Below, piece by piece: positions 1 to 9,238 of a stretch of DNA of 64,000 nt (position 1 is the stretch's first letter; every line of letters starts with the position of its first letter). The stretch is taken from the NCBI GenBank assembly GCA_902632305.1, contig CACPCG010000004.1:40001-104000 (forward strand), written 5' to 3'. The stretch comes from an uncultured Gammaproteobacteria bacterium (GTDB lineage: Bacteria; Pseudomonadota; Gammaproteobacteria; GCA-002705445; GCA-002716945). A model generated the notes under the pieces. That model was not told the DNA's origin and made no database searches. It saw only the letters and a list, made by a program, of their open reading frames with translations. A program made the translations under genes and the position numbers.

Positions 1-324
1 ATTTTTTCAAAGAACCAACATTTTACGGCAGCTGATTTAATTAATATGGCCATAAATTCGGACCTAAATATATCTCAAGCAACGGTTTATAACACGTTAT
101 GTCTCTTTGAAAAAAGAGGTATCCTAAAAACTATTAATTTACAAAATGATTGTAAATTTTATGACACAAATTTGTCACTTCATCATCATATATATAATAC
201 CTCATCGAATTTACTTACTGATGTAGATAATTGTGAGATTATCTTTTCAAAACTACCAAATATATCAAAAGATTTAGAACTGGAACAAACCGAAGTTTTG
301 ATAAAAGTAAGAAATAAAAGTTAA
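1..324 (+). CDS. Irr/Fur-family iron-responsive regulator, N-terminus outside window
   Basis: The frame is open from base 1 and continues through the ATG at 46, so the gene starts before the window. Visible are the end of the Fur-type winged helix (a TAADLI stretch, then SQATVYNTL as recognition helix) and the start of the dimerisation domain with a HHH cluster around bases 178-190. The CxxC zinc motifs of classical Fur are absent. The ending (LPNI...EVLIKVRNK) resembles Irr, the heme/iron-status branch of the family. Its stop codon overlaps that of the convergent DUF3501 gene. The neighbouring rubrerythrin promoter carries an Irr-like palindrome, which makes that operon a likely target (inference). 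PerR-like function remains possible. Confidence 0.8.
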   Translation: MFSKNQHFTAADLINMAINSDLNISQATVYNTLCLFEKRGILKTINLQNDCKFYDTNLSLHHHIYNTSSNLLTDVDNCEIIFSKLPNISKDLELEQTEVLIKVRNKS

Positions 325-902
325 TCTAAATCTTCTCTTAAAGATTTTAATGTTCTGTTATCGATGATTATCGACATATCATAACTCAAATGATTAGACC
401 CAATGCGTAGTTTTCCATCATTTTTGATTGCATAGAGACATTCTGGATTTAACTGGAATCTCAAAAAGTGTACTGCGGATGTCTTTTTATCATTAGCCCT
501 CTCAAGATCTTCATCAGAATTTGCAAATAATCTCTTTCCGCCATCTGTGCTTATCCAAATTTCGTTTTCTATGCCATTCAATTTTTCTAACATTATCCTT
601 CTTTGTGATACATCAGGATACATAATTAACATGGTAGCTTTAAGATTGTCACCATCAGGTATTAGTGGCGTGTAAGCTTTTAATTCTTCAAGAATATCTG
701 ACTTTTTTTCAATTTTTTCAATTCTTAACATTTCTTGTACTTGATATCTTATCGTATGATAGTCCTCAAATAATAATAATATATGATCACCTATCATAAC
801 TGAGCGATGTTTCTTATGCTCAATAATCTTATATTTAATTGAATCTCGTCTTGTCTCATAATCATCTAGCGATAATATGTCTCTATATTGTAATTTTTTC
901 AT
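321..902 (-). CDS. DUF3501 family protein
   Basis: A soluble 193-residue protein with no signal peptide or membrane segment and only one cysteine. I recognise it as DUF3501, a family of unknown function commonly found beside rubrerythrin and a CCG-type Fe-S oxidoreductase, as here. Its ATG overlaps the TGA of the oxidoreductase gene (ATGA), so the two are very likely translationally coupled. The 3' end overlaps the convergent regulator's stop by four bases. A role with the oxidoreductase in peroxide or iron stress is inferred from context only. Confidence 0.8.
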   Translation of the reverse strand: MKKLQYRDILSLDDYETRRDSIKYKIIEHKKHRSVMIGDHILLLFEDYHTIRYQVQEMLRIEKIEKKSDILEELKAYTPLIPDGDNLKATMLIMYPDVSQRRIMLEKLNGIENEIWISTDGGKRLFANSDEDLERANDKKTSAVHFLRFQLNPECLYAIKNDGKLRIGSNHLSYDMSIIIDNRTLKSLREDLD

Positions 903-2218
903 TTATACTCACTATTTTTTATCCCATATGCATTTTTGATTAGAGTTATGGGATGAGTTGCGTCTACTTTACTATCAGATAAATTAGAAATATGATTCCC
1001 AGCTAATGAGCAATCGCTTGTAAAAATTGGGTATGATTGTTTTTGTAACTCACTTACAATTGGCTTAGCAATTTTTACTGCAATTTCATGTGTTTCTTTC
1101 TTCACTCCATATGTCCCATCATGACCCGAACACCTCTCAATTGTTTTCACATCTGTTTTTGGAACTAGCTCCAAAATTTTTTTTGTTAAAAGTCCAATAT
1201 TTTGAACTCTTTGATGACAGGCTACCTGATAAAGAATAGAACCCAAGTAATTTTTAAAATCTGTTTTCAACTCACCTTGTTTGTGAAGCATAAATAAGTA
1301 TTCAAATGGGTCATAGATATTTTCAGATATTTTCTTTAAAATAATATTATCTGGGAAAAGTAGTGGAAGTTCCTGCTTATACATGAGAACACAAGATGGT
1401 ACTGGCGCAATTATCTTATAACCATCGATAACGTATCTGTTAAGAATCGTAGCATTTATTTTCATCGCATTCTGAACGCTAATCAAATCACCAAGCTCTA
1501 ATTTTGGCATACCACAACATACTTCATTCTTTATTATTCTAACCGTTATATTATTGTGTTTCAGTACGGAGGATAGGTCGTTAATTATCTTTGGTTCATT
1601 ATAATTATGATAACATGTAGTAAATATTGCTACTTTGTTAACGCTTGAAGAATTATACTCCAAATTTTTTGCCTCAGATTTTGCTGTAAGATTTGTATAT
1701 TTTGGTAATTTAGCTTTAATATGAATCGACATTATAAACGAAAGAAAATATCTAAATAATTTATGAGAATTGAGATAATTAATTATTGGAGATAATATTT
1801 TATTTGATACTAACTTTCCAACTAAATCAGTTGATGTTAACACTTTATCTCTCATCGAGGTCTTATTTTTTTTAAACCTAATGACTTTTGCTCTTAGCAT
1901 CAAATGCGGAAAATCTATCTCCCAATCATGTGGGGGTACATAAGGACACTTTGTTAGAAAGCATAAATCACACAAATAACAGTGATCTACCACTTTTTCA
2001 AATTGATTATAATTTACCCCATCTACTTCAAAAGTTTCAGATTCATCTATCAAATCAAATAATGTAGGGAAAGAGTTACATAAACTTACGCATCTTCTAC
2101 AACCATGACAGGCATCTGCTACTCTTCTCAGCTCTTTCTCAAAAAGTTCCTCATTATAATAATCAGAGTTTTGCCAATCAATAGTGTGACGTATAGGTCG
2201 CCTCAAACCACCTTCCAT
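899..2218 (-). CDS. Fe-S oxidoreductase, GlpC/HdrB-like (two 4Fe-4S motifs plus CCG domains)
   Basis: The 439-residue protein begins with two ferredoxin-type clusters: Cys 37/40/43/47 and Cys 80/83/86/91. The C-terminal half has two CCG-like (DUF3483/HdrB-type) segments, one with the pair in EVCCGM and one with ACHQ and ERCSGH. The second segment shows a single Cys where CCG is usual, so its cluster may differ. The family includes GlpC and heterodisulfide reductase subunit B, which pass electrons between cofactors. Here it lies between rubrerythrin and DUF3501, so electron delivery in peroxide detoxification is a reasonable guess, not shown. A GGGGGAG ribosome site precedes the ATG. Confidence 0.85.
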   Translation of the reverse strand: MEGGLRRPIRHTIDWQNSDYYNEELFEKELRRVADACHGCRRCVSLCNSFPTLFDLIDESETFEVDGVNYNQFEKVVDHCYLCDLCFLTKCPYVPPHDWEIDFPHLMLRAKVIRFKKNKTSMRDKVLTSTDLVGKLVSNKILSPIINYLNSHKLFRYFLSFIMSIHIKAKLPKYTNLTAKSEAKNLEYNSSSVNKVAIFTTCYHNYNEPKIINDLSSVLKHNNITVRIIKNEVCCGMPKLELGDLISVQNAMKINATILNRYVIDGYKIIAPVPSCVLMYKQELPLLFPDNIILKKISENIYDPFEYLFMLHKQGELKTDFKNYLGSILYQVACHQRVQNIGLLTKKILELVPKTDVKTIERCSGHDGTYGVKKETHEIAVKIAKPIVSELQKQSYPIFTSDCSLAGNHISNLSDSKVDATHPITLIKNAYGIKNSEYK

Positions 2219-2263
2219 TATCTCCCCCTAAAGTTTTACTTAAGTAAGTAAAATTTATACAAA

Positions 2264-2683
2264 TCAAGCCATTGATTCTAAAGCTTTAGTGAATCGATTA
2301 GCGTGAGATCTCTCTGCTTTAGCAAGCGTCTCAAACCAATCCGCTATCTCATCAAAACCCTCATCTCTTGCAGTCTTAGCCATGCCGGGATACATATCTG
2401 TATATTCATGTGTTTCACCTGCAATAGCAGCTTTTAGATTTGAGGTACTGTCCCCGATGGGTTCACCAGTTGCCGGATCCCCGCACTCTTTTTCTAAATA
2501 TTCAAGGTGGCCATGTGCATGTCCTGTCTCACCCTCGGCTGTTGATCTGAAGACAGCAGCTACGTCATTTTGACCTTCTACGTCTGCTTTAGCTGCAAAA
2601 TAAAGATATCTTCTGTTTGCTTGAGATTCCCCCGCAAAAGCGTCTTTAAGGTTTTGTTCAGTTTTTGAACCCTTTAAACTCAT
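2264..2683 (-). CDS. rubrerythrin (diiron domain only)
   Basis: A 139-residue four-helix ferritin-like protein. Iron ligands are visible as E19, E52xxH55 (ETGH), a later Glu in AIAGETHEY and a final ExxH (ERSH). Classical rubrerythrin is about 190 residues and ends in a rubredoxin domain; that CxxC domain is missing here, so electrons must come from a separate partner. Rubrerythrins reduce hydrogen peroxide in the cytoplasm. It is the first gene of the operon with the Fe-S oxidoreductase and DUF3501. A GGGAGAG ribosome site precedes the ATG, and the promoter upstream carries an Irr-like palindrome. Confidence 0.93.
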   Translation of the reverse strand: MSLKGSKTEQNLKDAFAGESQANRRYLYFAAKADVEGQNDVAAVFRSTAEGETGHAHGHLEYLEKECGDPATGEPIGDSTSNLKAAIAGETHEYTDMYPGMAKTARDEGFDEIADWFETLAKAERSHANRFTKALESMA

Positions 2684-2721
2684 AATTCTCTCCCAAAAAC
2701 TACTTTGTTTTTATAATCTAT

Positions 2722-2736
2722 TTAGAATGATTCTAA
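2722..2736. promoter_or_regulatory. Irr-box-like palindrome over the rubrerythrin -10
   Basis: TTAGAATGATTCTAA is a perfect 6-3-6 inverted repeat (TTAGAA / TTCTAA). It resembles the iron control element bound by Irr and overlaps the -10 hexamer of the rubrerythrin promoter, a position suited to repression. The regulator encoded at the start of the window is of Irr type. Confidence 0.6.
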
Positions 2737-2758
2737 TTTTATTTATAATTCATGTCAA
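2730..2758 (-). promoter_or_regulatory. sigma-70 promoter of the rubrerythrin operon
   Basis: On the minus strand a consensus -35 TTGACA (2753-2758) is separated by 17 bases from a -10 TAGAAT (2730-2735). Transcription would start near 2723, about 40 bases before the rubrerythrin ATG. Confidence 0.65.
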
Positions 2759-2785
2759 CCGAAATATGTTAGACTATAAGCAGTA

Positions 2786-2802
2786 TTGATTCTCATTATC
2801 AA
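2786..2802. promoter_or_regulatory. Fur-box-like inverted repeat
   Basis: Read on the minus strand, TTGATAATGAGAATCAA matches much of the Fur consensus and is an imperfect inverted repeat. It lies between the divergent rubrerythrin and pyrD genes, just upstream of the pyrD ribosome site. It could be a second metal-regulator site; the call rests on resemblance only. Confidence 0.35.
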
Positions 2803-2810
2803 CATTTATT

Positions 2811-2825
2811 TGGGAGGAAGAGATT
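2811..2825 (+). promoter_or_regulatory. ribosome binding site with ATT start codon for pyrD
   Basis: GGGAGGAAG (2812-2820) is followed, at normal spacing, by ATT at 2823. No ATG, GTG or TTG occurs in frame from the in-frame stop at 2787 until a TTG at 2883, which lies inside the conserved PyrD N-terminus. Confidence 0.55.
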
Positions 2826-3827
2826 TTATTTAATTTTTTTAGAAAAATTATTTTCACTTTACCCCCTGAATTATCTCACAAATTGAGTTTAAGTGCTGCT
2901 GAGATACTATATAGCTCTTATTTAAAAAAATTTATTTCAAAAAATAATACTTCACTTAATAAAAAATATATGAATATTACTTTTCCGAGTGTGTTAGGTT
3001 TAGCTGCTGGGTTTGATAAAAATGGCGATTATCTAAATTTTATCAATAACATAGGATTAGGTTTTGCTGAACTTGGAACAATTACACCAAAAGCTCAAAC
3101 CGGCAATAAAAAACCAAGAGTATTTAGAATACCAGATGAATTTGCAATAATTAATCATCTTGGTTTTAATAACAAAGGGGTCAATTATCTCAAAAAACAA
3201 TTGACTGGCTTCGAGAAGAAAATCCCAATTGGGGTTAATATAGGAAAAAATGCTGATACTCCAATACATGATGCTTTTACGGATTATCAATATTGTATGA
3301 GAGAGATTTATGAGTTGTGTGATTATATTACATTAAATATTTCATCTCCTAATACTAACAAATTAAGAGATTTGCATAAAAGTGAGTATCTTGAAGATTT
3401 TCTATATAACATTAAAAAAACACATGATGGACTTATAAGAAAACACTCGAAAAGGACTCCTATTGTCCTAAAAATTTCTCCGGATATTAATCATGATAAT
3501 ATATATTCACTATGTAAAATAATAAATGATTATGAGATTGATGGTATTATTTTAACTAATACTACTCTTGATAAATCACTTCTTAACTCCGAAAAATACT
3601 ATAATTATGACGGTGGTGTAAGTGGTTTACCGATACATAAAAAATCTAATAATCTCATAAGTGATTTCAAGACATCTCTTTCTAGAGAGACAGTTATAAT
3701 AGGATGTGGCGGCATCATGTCTAAGTCATCAGCACAAGAAAAAATTTTATCGGGCGCACACTTACTTCAAATTTACACAGGCTTAGTTTATAAAGGTCTT
3801 GGGCTAATAAAAGAGATAAACGGTTAG
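2823..3827 (+). CDS. pyrD: dihydroorotate dehydrogenase (quinone), class 2
   Basis: Oxidises dihydroorotate to orotate with a membrane quinone as acceptor, the fourth step of pyrimidine synthesis. FMN-barrel motifs are clear: LGLAAGFDKNG, the NHLGFNN segment, NISSPNT with the class 2 catalytic Ser, and GCGGI near the end. The first ATG/GTG/TTG-type start available is a TTG at 2883, but the frame upstream encodes FFRKIIFTLPPELSH, which matches the quinone-binding N-terminal helices of class 2 enzymes. A strong ribosome site points to ATT at 2823, giving 334 residues, the usual family length. The 3' end overlaps the convergent unknown gene by four bases. Confidence 0.93.
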   Translation: MLFNFFRKIIFTLPPELSHKLSLSAAEILYSSYLKKFISKNNTSLNKKYMNITFPSVLGLAAGFDKNGDYLNFINNIGLGFAELGTITPKAQTGNKKPRVFRIPDEFAIINHLGFNNKGVNYLKKQLTGFEKKIPIGVNIGKNADTPIHDAFTDYQYCMREIYELCDYITLNISSPNTNKLRDLHKSEYLEDFLYNIKKTHDGLIRKHSKRTPIVLKISPDINHDNIYSLCKIINDYEIDGIILTNTTLDKSLLNSEKYYNYDGGVSGLPIHKKSNNLISDFKTSLSRETVIIGCGGIMSKSSAQEKILSGAHLLQIYTGLVYKGLGLIKEING

Positions 3828-4105
3828 TTGTCAGGCTTCCAGACTCCAAAAGCGTCTTGTGATTTATCAACAGGTGGTGTTGAACCTTTTGATTGTTGAT
3901 CATAAACATATTTTGTGAAATCTAATATTTGTTTGAGCATTTCATCTTGTTGATCCGGTGGATGATTTGATGTTGCCACTATGGAGCCTACTATAGCAGA
4001 AAGGTATTGAGCAGCTAATATTGGGTCTTGATTAGCTGGCTCATAATCTGTAAGAACTTTTTGAATACCTTTGATTAATTCTGGTTTTAGTATTATTTCT
4101 GTCAT
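3824..4105 (-). CDS. small acidic protein of unknown function
   Basis: A 93-residue soluble protein with no signal peptide or membrane segment. The first 70 residues look helical and the tail is polar, ending in FGVWKPDN. I do not recognise the family. Supporting it as a gene are the tight convergent fit against pyrD (four shared bases) and a TATAAT hexamer a few bases before the ATG. No Shine-Dalgarno sequence is evident, so the message may be leaderless. Confidence 0.65.
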   Translation of the reverse strand: MTEIILKPELIKGIQKVLTDYEPANQDPILAAQYLSAIVGSIVATSNHPPDQQDEMLKQILDFTKYVYDQQSKGSTPPVDKSQDAFGVWKPDN

Positions 4106-4142
4106 AATATATTATAACACAAAAATTATTTAATCTCACAAC
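4106..4142. promoter_or_regulatory. very short divergent promoter region, possibly for leaderless mRNAs
   Basis: Only 37 bases separate two divergent ATGs. On the minus strand TATAAT ends five bases before the ATG. On the plus strand a TTTAAT stands about eight bases before the other ATG. Neither gene has a Shine-Dalgarno sequence. Start sites at or close to the ATG codons would fit, but this is inference. Confidence 0.35.
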
Positions 4143-4841
4143 ATGAGTAATCACAAAAAAGAATATTTAATCGAAACATTTGAGAGCGGTCCTATGGATA
4201 ATATGATTTATCTTATCGTTGACGTAGAAACAAAAAATTGTGCCATCGTGGATCCAGCATGGGATTTGAATGAAATTTATAAATATATAGAGAAATATAA
4301 TCTTAAACTCACGAAGATACTCCTAACTCATAGTCATAATGATCACGTCAATGCATTAGATGAAATATTGAAAAATTATGATTTACCAATCCATATAAAC
4401 ACACATGAAAAAAAATTTTGGGGTAAGAAGTATAATAATTATGAGATAAATTATGGAGGGGACACCATATCTCTTGGTAAAAGTGAATTAAAATCAATAC
4501 ATAGCCCAGGTCATACTCCAGGGTCAACTTGCTATCTTATTGACAATAAACTAATAGCTGGCGATACATTATTTGTTTTTGGATGCGGCAGGTGCGATCT
4601 TCATGGTGGTAATCCTGAAGATATGTTTAAAACTCTTAATCACATGAAGTTTGATTTAGGGGAAGACACATTAATTCTTCCAGGTCATAATTATTCAATC
4701 AGGAAGACATCTACTATGAAAGATGAAATACTATATAATCCCTTTTTTCACTTCAAGAAATTAGAAGATTTTGTAAAATATCGTATGATTACCCATGATA
4801 AAACAAGATCATCTCCATATGGACCTATGCCAAAGAGTTAA
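4143..4841 (+). CDS. metallo-beta-lactamase-fold hydrolase, hydroxyacylglutathione hydrolase-like
   Basis: A 232-residue protein with the metal site THSHNDH (residues 62-68), a SPGHTPGS motif, GDTLFVFGCGR and a final LPGHNYS His. This pattern is typical of glyoxalase II (GloB) and close relatives, which hydrolyse glutathione thioesters such as S-lactoylglutathione using a binuclear Zn/Fe site. The C-terminal helical glutathione-binding part is shorter than in E. coli GloB (251 residues), so another thioester or a persulfide is possible. The stop codon abuts that of the convergent lptE gene. Confidence 0.8.
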   Translation: MSNHKKEYLIETFESGPMDNMIYLIVDVETKNCAIVDPAWDLNEIYKYIEKYNLKLTKILLTHSHNDHVNALDEILKNYDLPIHINTHEKKFWGKKYNNYEINYGGDTISLGKSELKSIHSPGHTPGSTCYLIDNKLIAGDTLFVFGCGRCDLHGGNPEDMFKTLNHMKFDLGEDTLILPGHNYSIRKTSTMKDEILYNPFFHFKKLEDFVKYRMITHDKTRSSPYGPMPKS

Positions 4842-5345
4842 CTATTTTGTATTACTTATCTTAGCAATAAACTTATTATAAATCAGTGAGGAAGCGGTTG
4901 ATACCATCTCTTTTCTAATTTGCTCTTCCCGATCAGTGTTCCCCATGATGTTGTCCTCATCGAAAGAGTAATCCCTATATAATATAATTTCTTCATTGGA
5001 GGATTTGGAATTTGGTGTGCTTATCTGAAACACCACTTTATAAATCAGTTCATATTCATTGACCCTACCAGATATATTTATTGATAACTGACGTCGGTTA
5101 AATGTCTCTGATACAACTATTATCCTGTTTAAATCTTTATCAGCATTACTAACAATCATTATATCTTCATTTTGAAAAGACATGTTTAATGTCTCTACCA
5201 GATTACTATATTCATTAGAGGACACTGATATTTTTTTTATATCTGATGGAAAATCAAAATTACCACGTAGAGTGAATCCACAAGAGTTCAATGATAATAA
5301 TCCTCCGAGTAAAACTGTCAAGAATATATTTCTTTTATATGACAT
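4842..5345 (-). CDS. lptE: LPS-assembly lipoprotein LptE
   Basis: LptE plugs the LptD barrel in the outer membrane and helps insert lipopolysaccharide. The 167-residue product starts with a lipoprotein signal peptide ending in the lipobox LNSC (Cys22), followed by GFTLRG, the hallmark N-terminus of mature LptE. The rest is divergent, as usual in this family. Its start overlaps the 3' end of leuS by 11 bases, the leuS-lptE order of E. coli and relatives. holA, which normally follows, is not here; a convergent hydrolase gene occupies that place. Confidence 0.88.
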   Translation of the reverse strand: MSYKRNIFLTVLLGGLLSLNSCGFTLRGNFDFPSDIKKISVSSNEYSNLVETLNMSFQNEDIMIVSNADKDLNRIIVVSETFNRRQLSINISGRVNEYELIYKVVFQISTPNSKSSNEEIILYRDYSFDEDNIMGNTDREEQIRKEMVSTASSLIYNKFIAKISNTK

Positions 5346-7761
5346 AATTTATTATTTTATCTCTAATAAATATAATTTTTTTAATATCGTTGCTCAGATA
5401 TTTTTTTAACTTTTCATCTTCGTGAACTTTTCTATTCACCTCTGCTTCGTCAGAACCTGTATCGACTTGAATTCGTCCTCTTAACTTACCATTTACCTGC
5501 ACAACAATCTCTTTGATATCCTCTATTAAAGCATCTTTGTCTGATTTCGGCCATCTTTCATCCATCAAAATTCTATCATCAAAGCATTTCCACCAAATTT
5601 CCTGTGTAATATGCGGTGCAAATGGTGAGAGTATTTTAAGTATCGTTTCTAGAGCTATAAAACATAGTTTGTTATCCCTCTTGTTATAGTCTGCATATTT
5701 TGTCAACTCATTTAATAATTCCATAATAGTAGCAATGGCAGTATTAAAATTTTTTCTCACAAACATATCATTGGTGACCTTTTCTATCGATTTGTTGATT
5801 TTTGTATTTATCTGACGAAATCTCTCGTCGTCTATTTCATCAGTGCTCTCTGCGTTTTTAATCTGATAAGCAAATGACCAGAGTCTCTTTAGGAATTTAT
5901 AAGAACCCTCAATAGCAGTATCAGACCATTCAAGATTATTGTCCGGTGGAGCAGCAAACATTATAAAAACTCTGAGAGTGTCAGCGCCATATTTATTTAT
6001 TATATCATCAGGATCTACAGTATTTCCCTTTGACTTTGACATTTTTGAGCCATCTTTGAGAACCATTCCCTGCGATAAAAGTGAAGTAAAAGGCTCAGAA
6101 CTTGATAATAAATCAAAGTCTCTCATTAGTTTATGAAAAAATCTTGCATACAATAGATGAAGAATAGCATGCTCAACACCTCCTATATATTGATCAACTG
6201 GTAACCATGCGTCTACATTATCATCAAATATTCTCTCACTATTGTTAGAGGATAAAAAGCGAAGATAGTACCATGAAGATTCGAAAAAAGTGTCAAATGT
6301 ATCAGTCTCTCTAATAGCATCTTTTCCTGTATAGGGACATTTAATATATTTCCATGTAGGGTGAGAATCTAGAGGGTTACCATCAACATTTAGATTGATA
6401 TCATTGGGAAGCTCTACAGGCAGATCTGCTTCTGGAACAGGGAACATTGTTCCATCCAAATGATAAAAGACTGGTATCGGGCAGCCCCAATATCTTTGTC
6501 GAGAAATTCCCCAATCTCTAAGTCTAAAATTTATTTTCTTTTTACCAAGTTTTTTTGTCTGCAAAAAATGGATAATGTCATCTCTTGCATCTGAGGATTT
6601 TTTAGAATTGTATTGCCCTGAATTTATCAATATTCCCTCACCGGTGTAAGCATTTTGATCAGAGCTATGATTGCTTTTGATAACTTTTTTAAATGGTATA
6701 TTATATTTAGTAGCAAACTCAAAATCTCTCTCATCATGAGCAGGCACTGACATAACACAACCAGTTCCGTAATCAGAGAGAACATAATTCGCTAGCCATA
6801 CTTTCACTTTCTCACCTGATACTGGATTTACTGCCTCGAAGTCAGTTTTAACTCCCTCCTTTTCAATTTGACCTATAGTCTCTTCAGATACTTTAATTGA
6901 TGAACATCTATCGATAAATTCCAAAACTTCCATGGATAAGTCATCCCTAGATTTTAAAAATGGATGACTCGGAGATATGGCTAGGAAAGCAACTCCAAAA
7001 ATTGTATCTACCCTAGTTGTGTAAACATCTAGCGTCATATCAGAATCACATATTTGAAATTGAACTATTGCTCCTTCAGATTTTCCTATCCAATTTCTTT
7101 GCATAGTCAATACCGAAGATGGCCACTGCTTGAGATTTTCTAAATCCCGTAAGAGCTCATCAGCATAATTTGATATTTTAAGAAACCATTGAGGTATTTC
7201 TTTTCTCTCTATTTCTGCGCCTGATCTCCAACCTTTGCCATCAATTACTTGTTCATTTGCCAGAACAGTCTTGTCAATAGGATCCCAATTAACTTCTGAT
7301 TTTTTTCTATAAACTAAATCTTTATCTAGTAATTTCAAGAAGAACCATTGCTCCCATCGATAGTACTTTGAGTCTGAAGTGGTAATTTCATATTCCCAGT
7401 CATAAGAAAAACCTAACTTCATCAATTGATTTTTCATGTGTTCAATATTTTTCCTAGTCCACACCTCTGGATGAACTTTATTTTGTATGGCCGCATTTTC
7501 AGCAGGTAAACCAAAGGAATCCCAACCCATAGGCTGAAAGACTGTCTTGCCGGTCATTCGCATAGCTCTAGAGATGACGTCACCAATTGTGTAATTTCTG
7601 ACATGTCCTATATGGAGCTTACCACTTGGATAAGGGAACATCGATAAACAGTAAAAATTATCTTTTCTATCAGAATTTAGTGACGTTGAAAAAGATTTAT
7701 TTAACTCCCAAAATTCCTGAACATTATCTTCAATTATTTTTGGGTTATACTCTTTATCCAT
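5335..7761 (-). CDS. leuS: leucyl-tRNA synthetase
   Basis: Class I synthetase that charges tRNA-Leu. The HIGH motif appears as LHIGH after PYPSG near residue 45. The CP1 editing domain is present (TTRVDTIFG ... [16 protein letters not shown]), and the signature KMSKSKGN is in the C-terminal half. Length is 808 residues against about 860 in E. coli, so some surface insertions are trimmed. The start overlaps lnt by eight bases and the end overlaps lptE, implying one co-transcribed unit. Confidence 0.97.
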   Translation of the reverse strand: MDKEYNPKIIEDNVQEFWELNKSFSTSLNSDRKDNFYCLSMFPYPSGKLHIGHVRNYTIGDVISRAMRMTGKTVFQPMGWDSFGLPAENAAIQNKVHPEVWTRKNIEHMKNQLMKLGFSYDWEYEITTSDSKYYRWEQWFFLKLLDKDLVYRKKSEVNWDPIDKTVLANEQVIDGKGWRSGAEIERKEIPQWFLKISNYADELLRDLENLKQWPSSVLTMQRNWIGKSEGAIVQFQICDSDMTLDVYTTRVDTIFGVAFLAISPSHPFLKSRDDLSMEVLEFIDRCSSIKVSEETIGQIEKEGVKTDFEAVNPVSGEKVKVWLANYVLSDYGTGCVMSVPAHDERDFEFATKYNIPFKKVIKSNHSSDQNAYTGEGILINSGQYNSKKSSDARDDIIHFLQTKKLGKKKINFRLRDWGISRQRYWGCPIPVFYHLDGTMFPVPEADLPVELPNDINLNVDGNPLDSHPTWKYIKCPYTGKDAIRETDTFDTFFESSWYYLRFLSSNNSERIFDDNVDAWLPVDQYIGGVEHAILHLLYARFFHKLMRDFDLLSSSEPFTSLLSQGMVLKDGSKMSKSKGNTVDPDDIINKYGADTLRVFIMFAAPPDNNLEWSDTAIEGSYKFLKRLWSFAYQIKNAESTDEIDDERFRQINTKINKSIEKVTNDMFVRKNFNTAIATIMELLNELTKYADYNKRDNKLCFIALETILKILSPFAPHITQEIWWKCFDDRILMDERWPKSDKDALIEDIKEIVVQVNGKLRGRIQVDTGSDEAEVNRKVHEDEKLKKYLSNDIKKIIFIRDKIINYVI

Positions 7762-9214
7762 CTGCTTTTCGTTTTATAAAGTAAAAAATTATACTTATAA
7801 ATATTAACATCAAAATAGGATAATCGCCAAAACGGCTATAGAGACTTTTGCCAGTATATGTCTTAATGTGCGATTGCAGAAGATCTCGAGTATTTAAGTT
7901 CAATTGCTCTAGAATATGACCATCTTTGTCAATAATTGCAGAAATACCAGTATTTGCCGCTCTGATTAAGTACCTCTTAAATTCTAAAGCTCGGACCTGT
8001 GAGATTTGAAGATGCTGATATGGTGCTAATGAATCTCCAAACCAAGAATCATTACTAACATTTAGAATTACACTATGGTTCATACCGTTCATGTCTACCA
8101 ACTCCGGATAAGCAGACTCGTAACATATTAATGGAATAAAGTTAATATTATCTACAACTAGGTTCTTTTGCTTTTTTTGCCCTGAGGAAAGGTTGGACAT
8201 CGGTATACTGAGTAATCTAGATATAGGATATAGTATTGATTTCATTGGTGTATACTCTCCAAATGGAACCAAGTGTCTCTTGTCATAATATTGAACATTG
8301 TCATTAATTAATACTAAGCTATTAAAAACTTTTTCATTGTTCTGTCGAAAAATACCAGAAATCACATTAGTAGCACTATTTTTAAGAAGCTCCTTATAGA
8401 ATTTATCATCTTCACGGAAAATTAGTGGCATCACAGTTTCAGGTAAAATAAGAAAATCATTATTAGTATTATTTGATAAACTTAATAATGTCCTCCTAAT
8501 ATCTATAATACCCTCTTTTTTGAATTTAAAATCTTGTTCAATGTTTGGTTGCATTATTCCAACTGAAATTTTATCACTCGATTCTTTTGTCCATTTGAAA
8601 TCATAATTTGAGAATATATTTAAAATTAAAAAAGTGCTTAGAACCACTATTAAAAAAGATTTTTTATTTTTTTGAATAAAAAAGAGTGATAGATTGGTCG
8701 AAAGGAATACCATAATAAAACCAATTGACAGTGTTCCAAAAATAGGAAAAATATTATCATAAATTGTGTGAATTTGACTTACTCCAACAAGTAGCCATGG
8801 AAATCCAGTGAGTAAATTTGATCTCGCAAATTCCATCAGAACCCATAAGCTAGCTGGGAAAAGAAAGATAATCACTCTATTTTGATTTAATAAGTTCAGA
8901 TTTACAAAATAAGTGTATAGTAAAAAATAACTTGATTGAATGAGAATAAATATAATAGTAATGAGAGATGAGATAAATAAGTCCTTACCTCCAAAATTAT
9001 AGATACTTATAAATATCCAAGAAGCTCCTAATGAGAATATTACTAGTCCATACAAATAACCATATTTCATTGCATCTTTTCTATCACTGCCAAAGAATAC
9101 AATATGAGATAATACGATAGAAAAATACATTAATATCTTATAATCAAATGGTGAAAACGCAAGCACATAAAGCGCACCAGAAGTAATAATAGATATTATA
9201 GATATAATATTCAA
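7754..9214 (-). CDS. lnt: apolipoprotein N-acyltransferase
   Basis: An inner-membrane enzyme that adds the third acyl chain to lipoproteins in the periplasm. The N-terminal half holds about six hydrophobic segments and the C-terminal half is a nitrilase-type domain. The catalytic triad is visible: Glu in LILPETVMP, Lys in [12 protein letters not shown] and Cys in [12 protein letters not shown] final membrane segment closes the protein (486 residues; family about 500). The reading frame offers a TTG start at 9214 just after the corC stop; no ATG fits the conserved N-terminus. Confidence 0.95.
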   Translation of the reverse strand: MNIISIISIITSGALYVLAFSPFDYKILMYFSIVLSHIVFFGSDRKDAMKYGYLYGLVIFSLGASWIFISIYNFGGKDLFISSLITIIFILIQSSYFLLYTYFVNLNLLNQNRVIIFLFPASLWVLMEFARSNLLTGFPWLLVGVSQIHTIYDNIFPIFGTLSIGFIMVFLSTNLSLFFIQKNKKSFLIVVLSTFLILNIFSNYDFKWTKESSDKISVGIMQPNIEQDFKFKKEGIIDIRRTLLSLSNNTNNDFLILPETVMPLIFREDDKFYKELLKNSATNVISGIFRQNNEKVFNSLVLINDNVQYYDKRHLVPFGEYTPMKSILYPISRLLSIPMSNLSSGQKKQKNLVVDNINFIPLICYESAYPELVDMNGMNHSVILNVSNDSWFGDSLAPYQHLQISQVRALEFKRYLIRAANTGISAIIDKDGHILEQLNLNTRDLLQSHIKTYTGKSLYSRFGDYPILMLIFISIIFYFIKRKADG

Positions 9215-9238
9215 AATATTTTTATTAAGGATATATTA

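Noticed and set aside
2883..3827. pyrD starting at TTG 2883
   Set aside because: It would remove the conserved N-terminal quinone-site helices and leaves the strong ribosome site 60 bases away unused.
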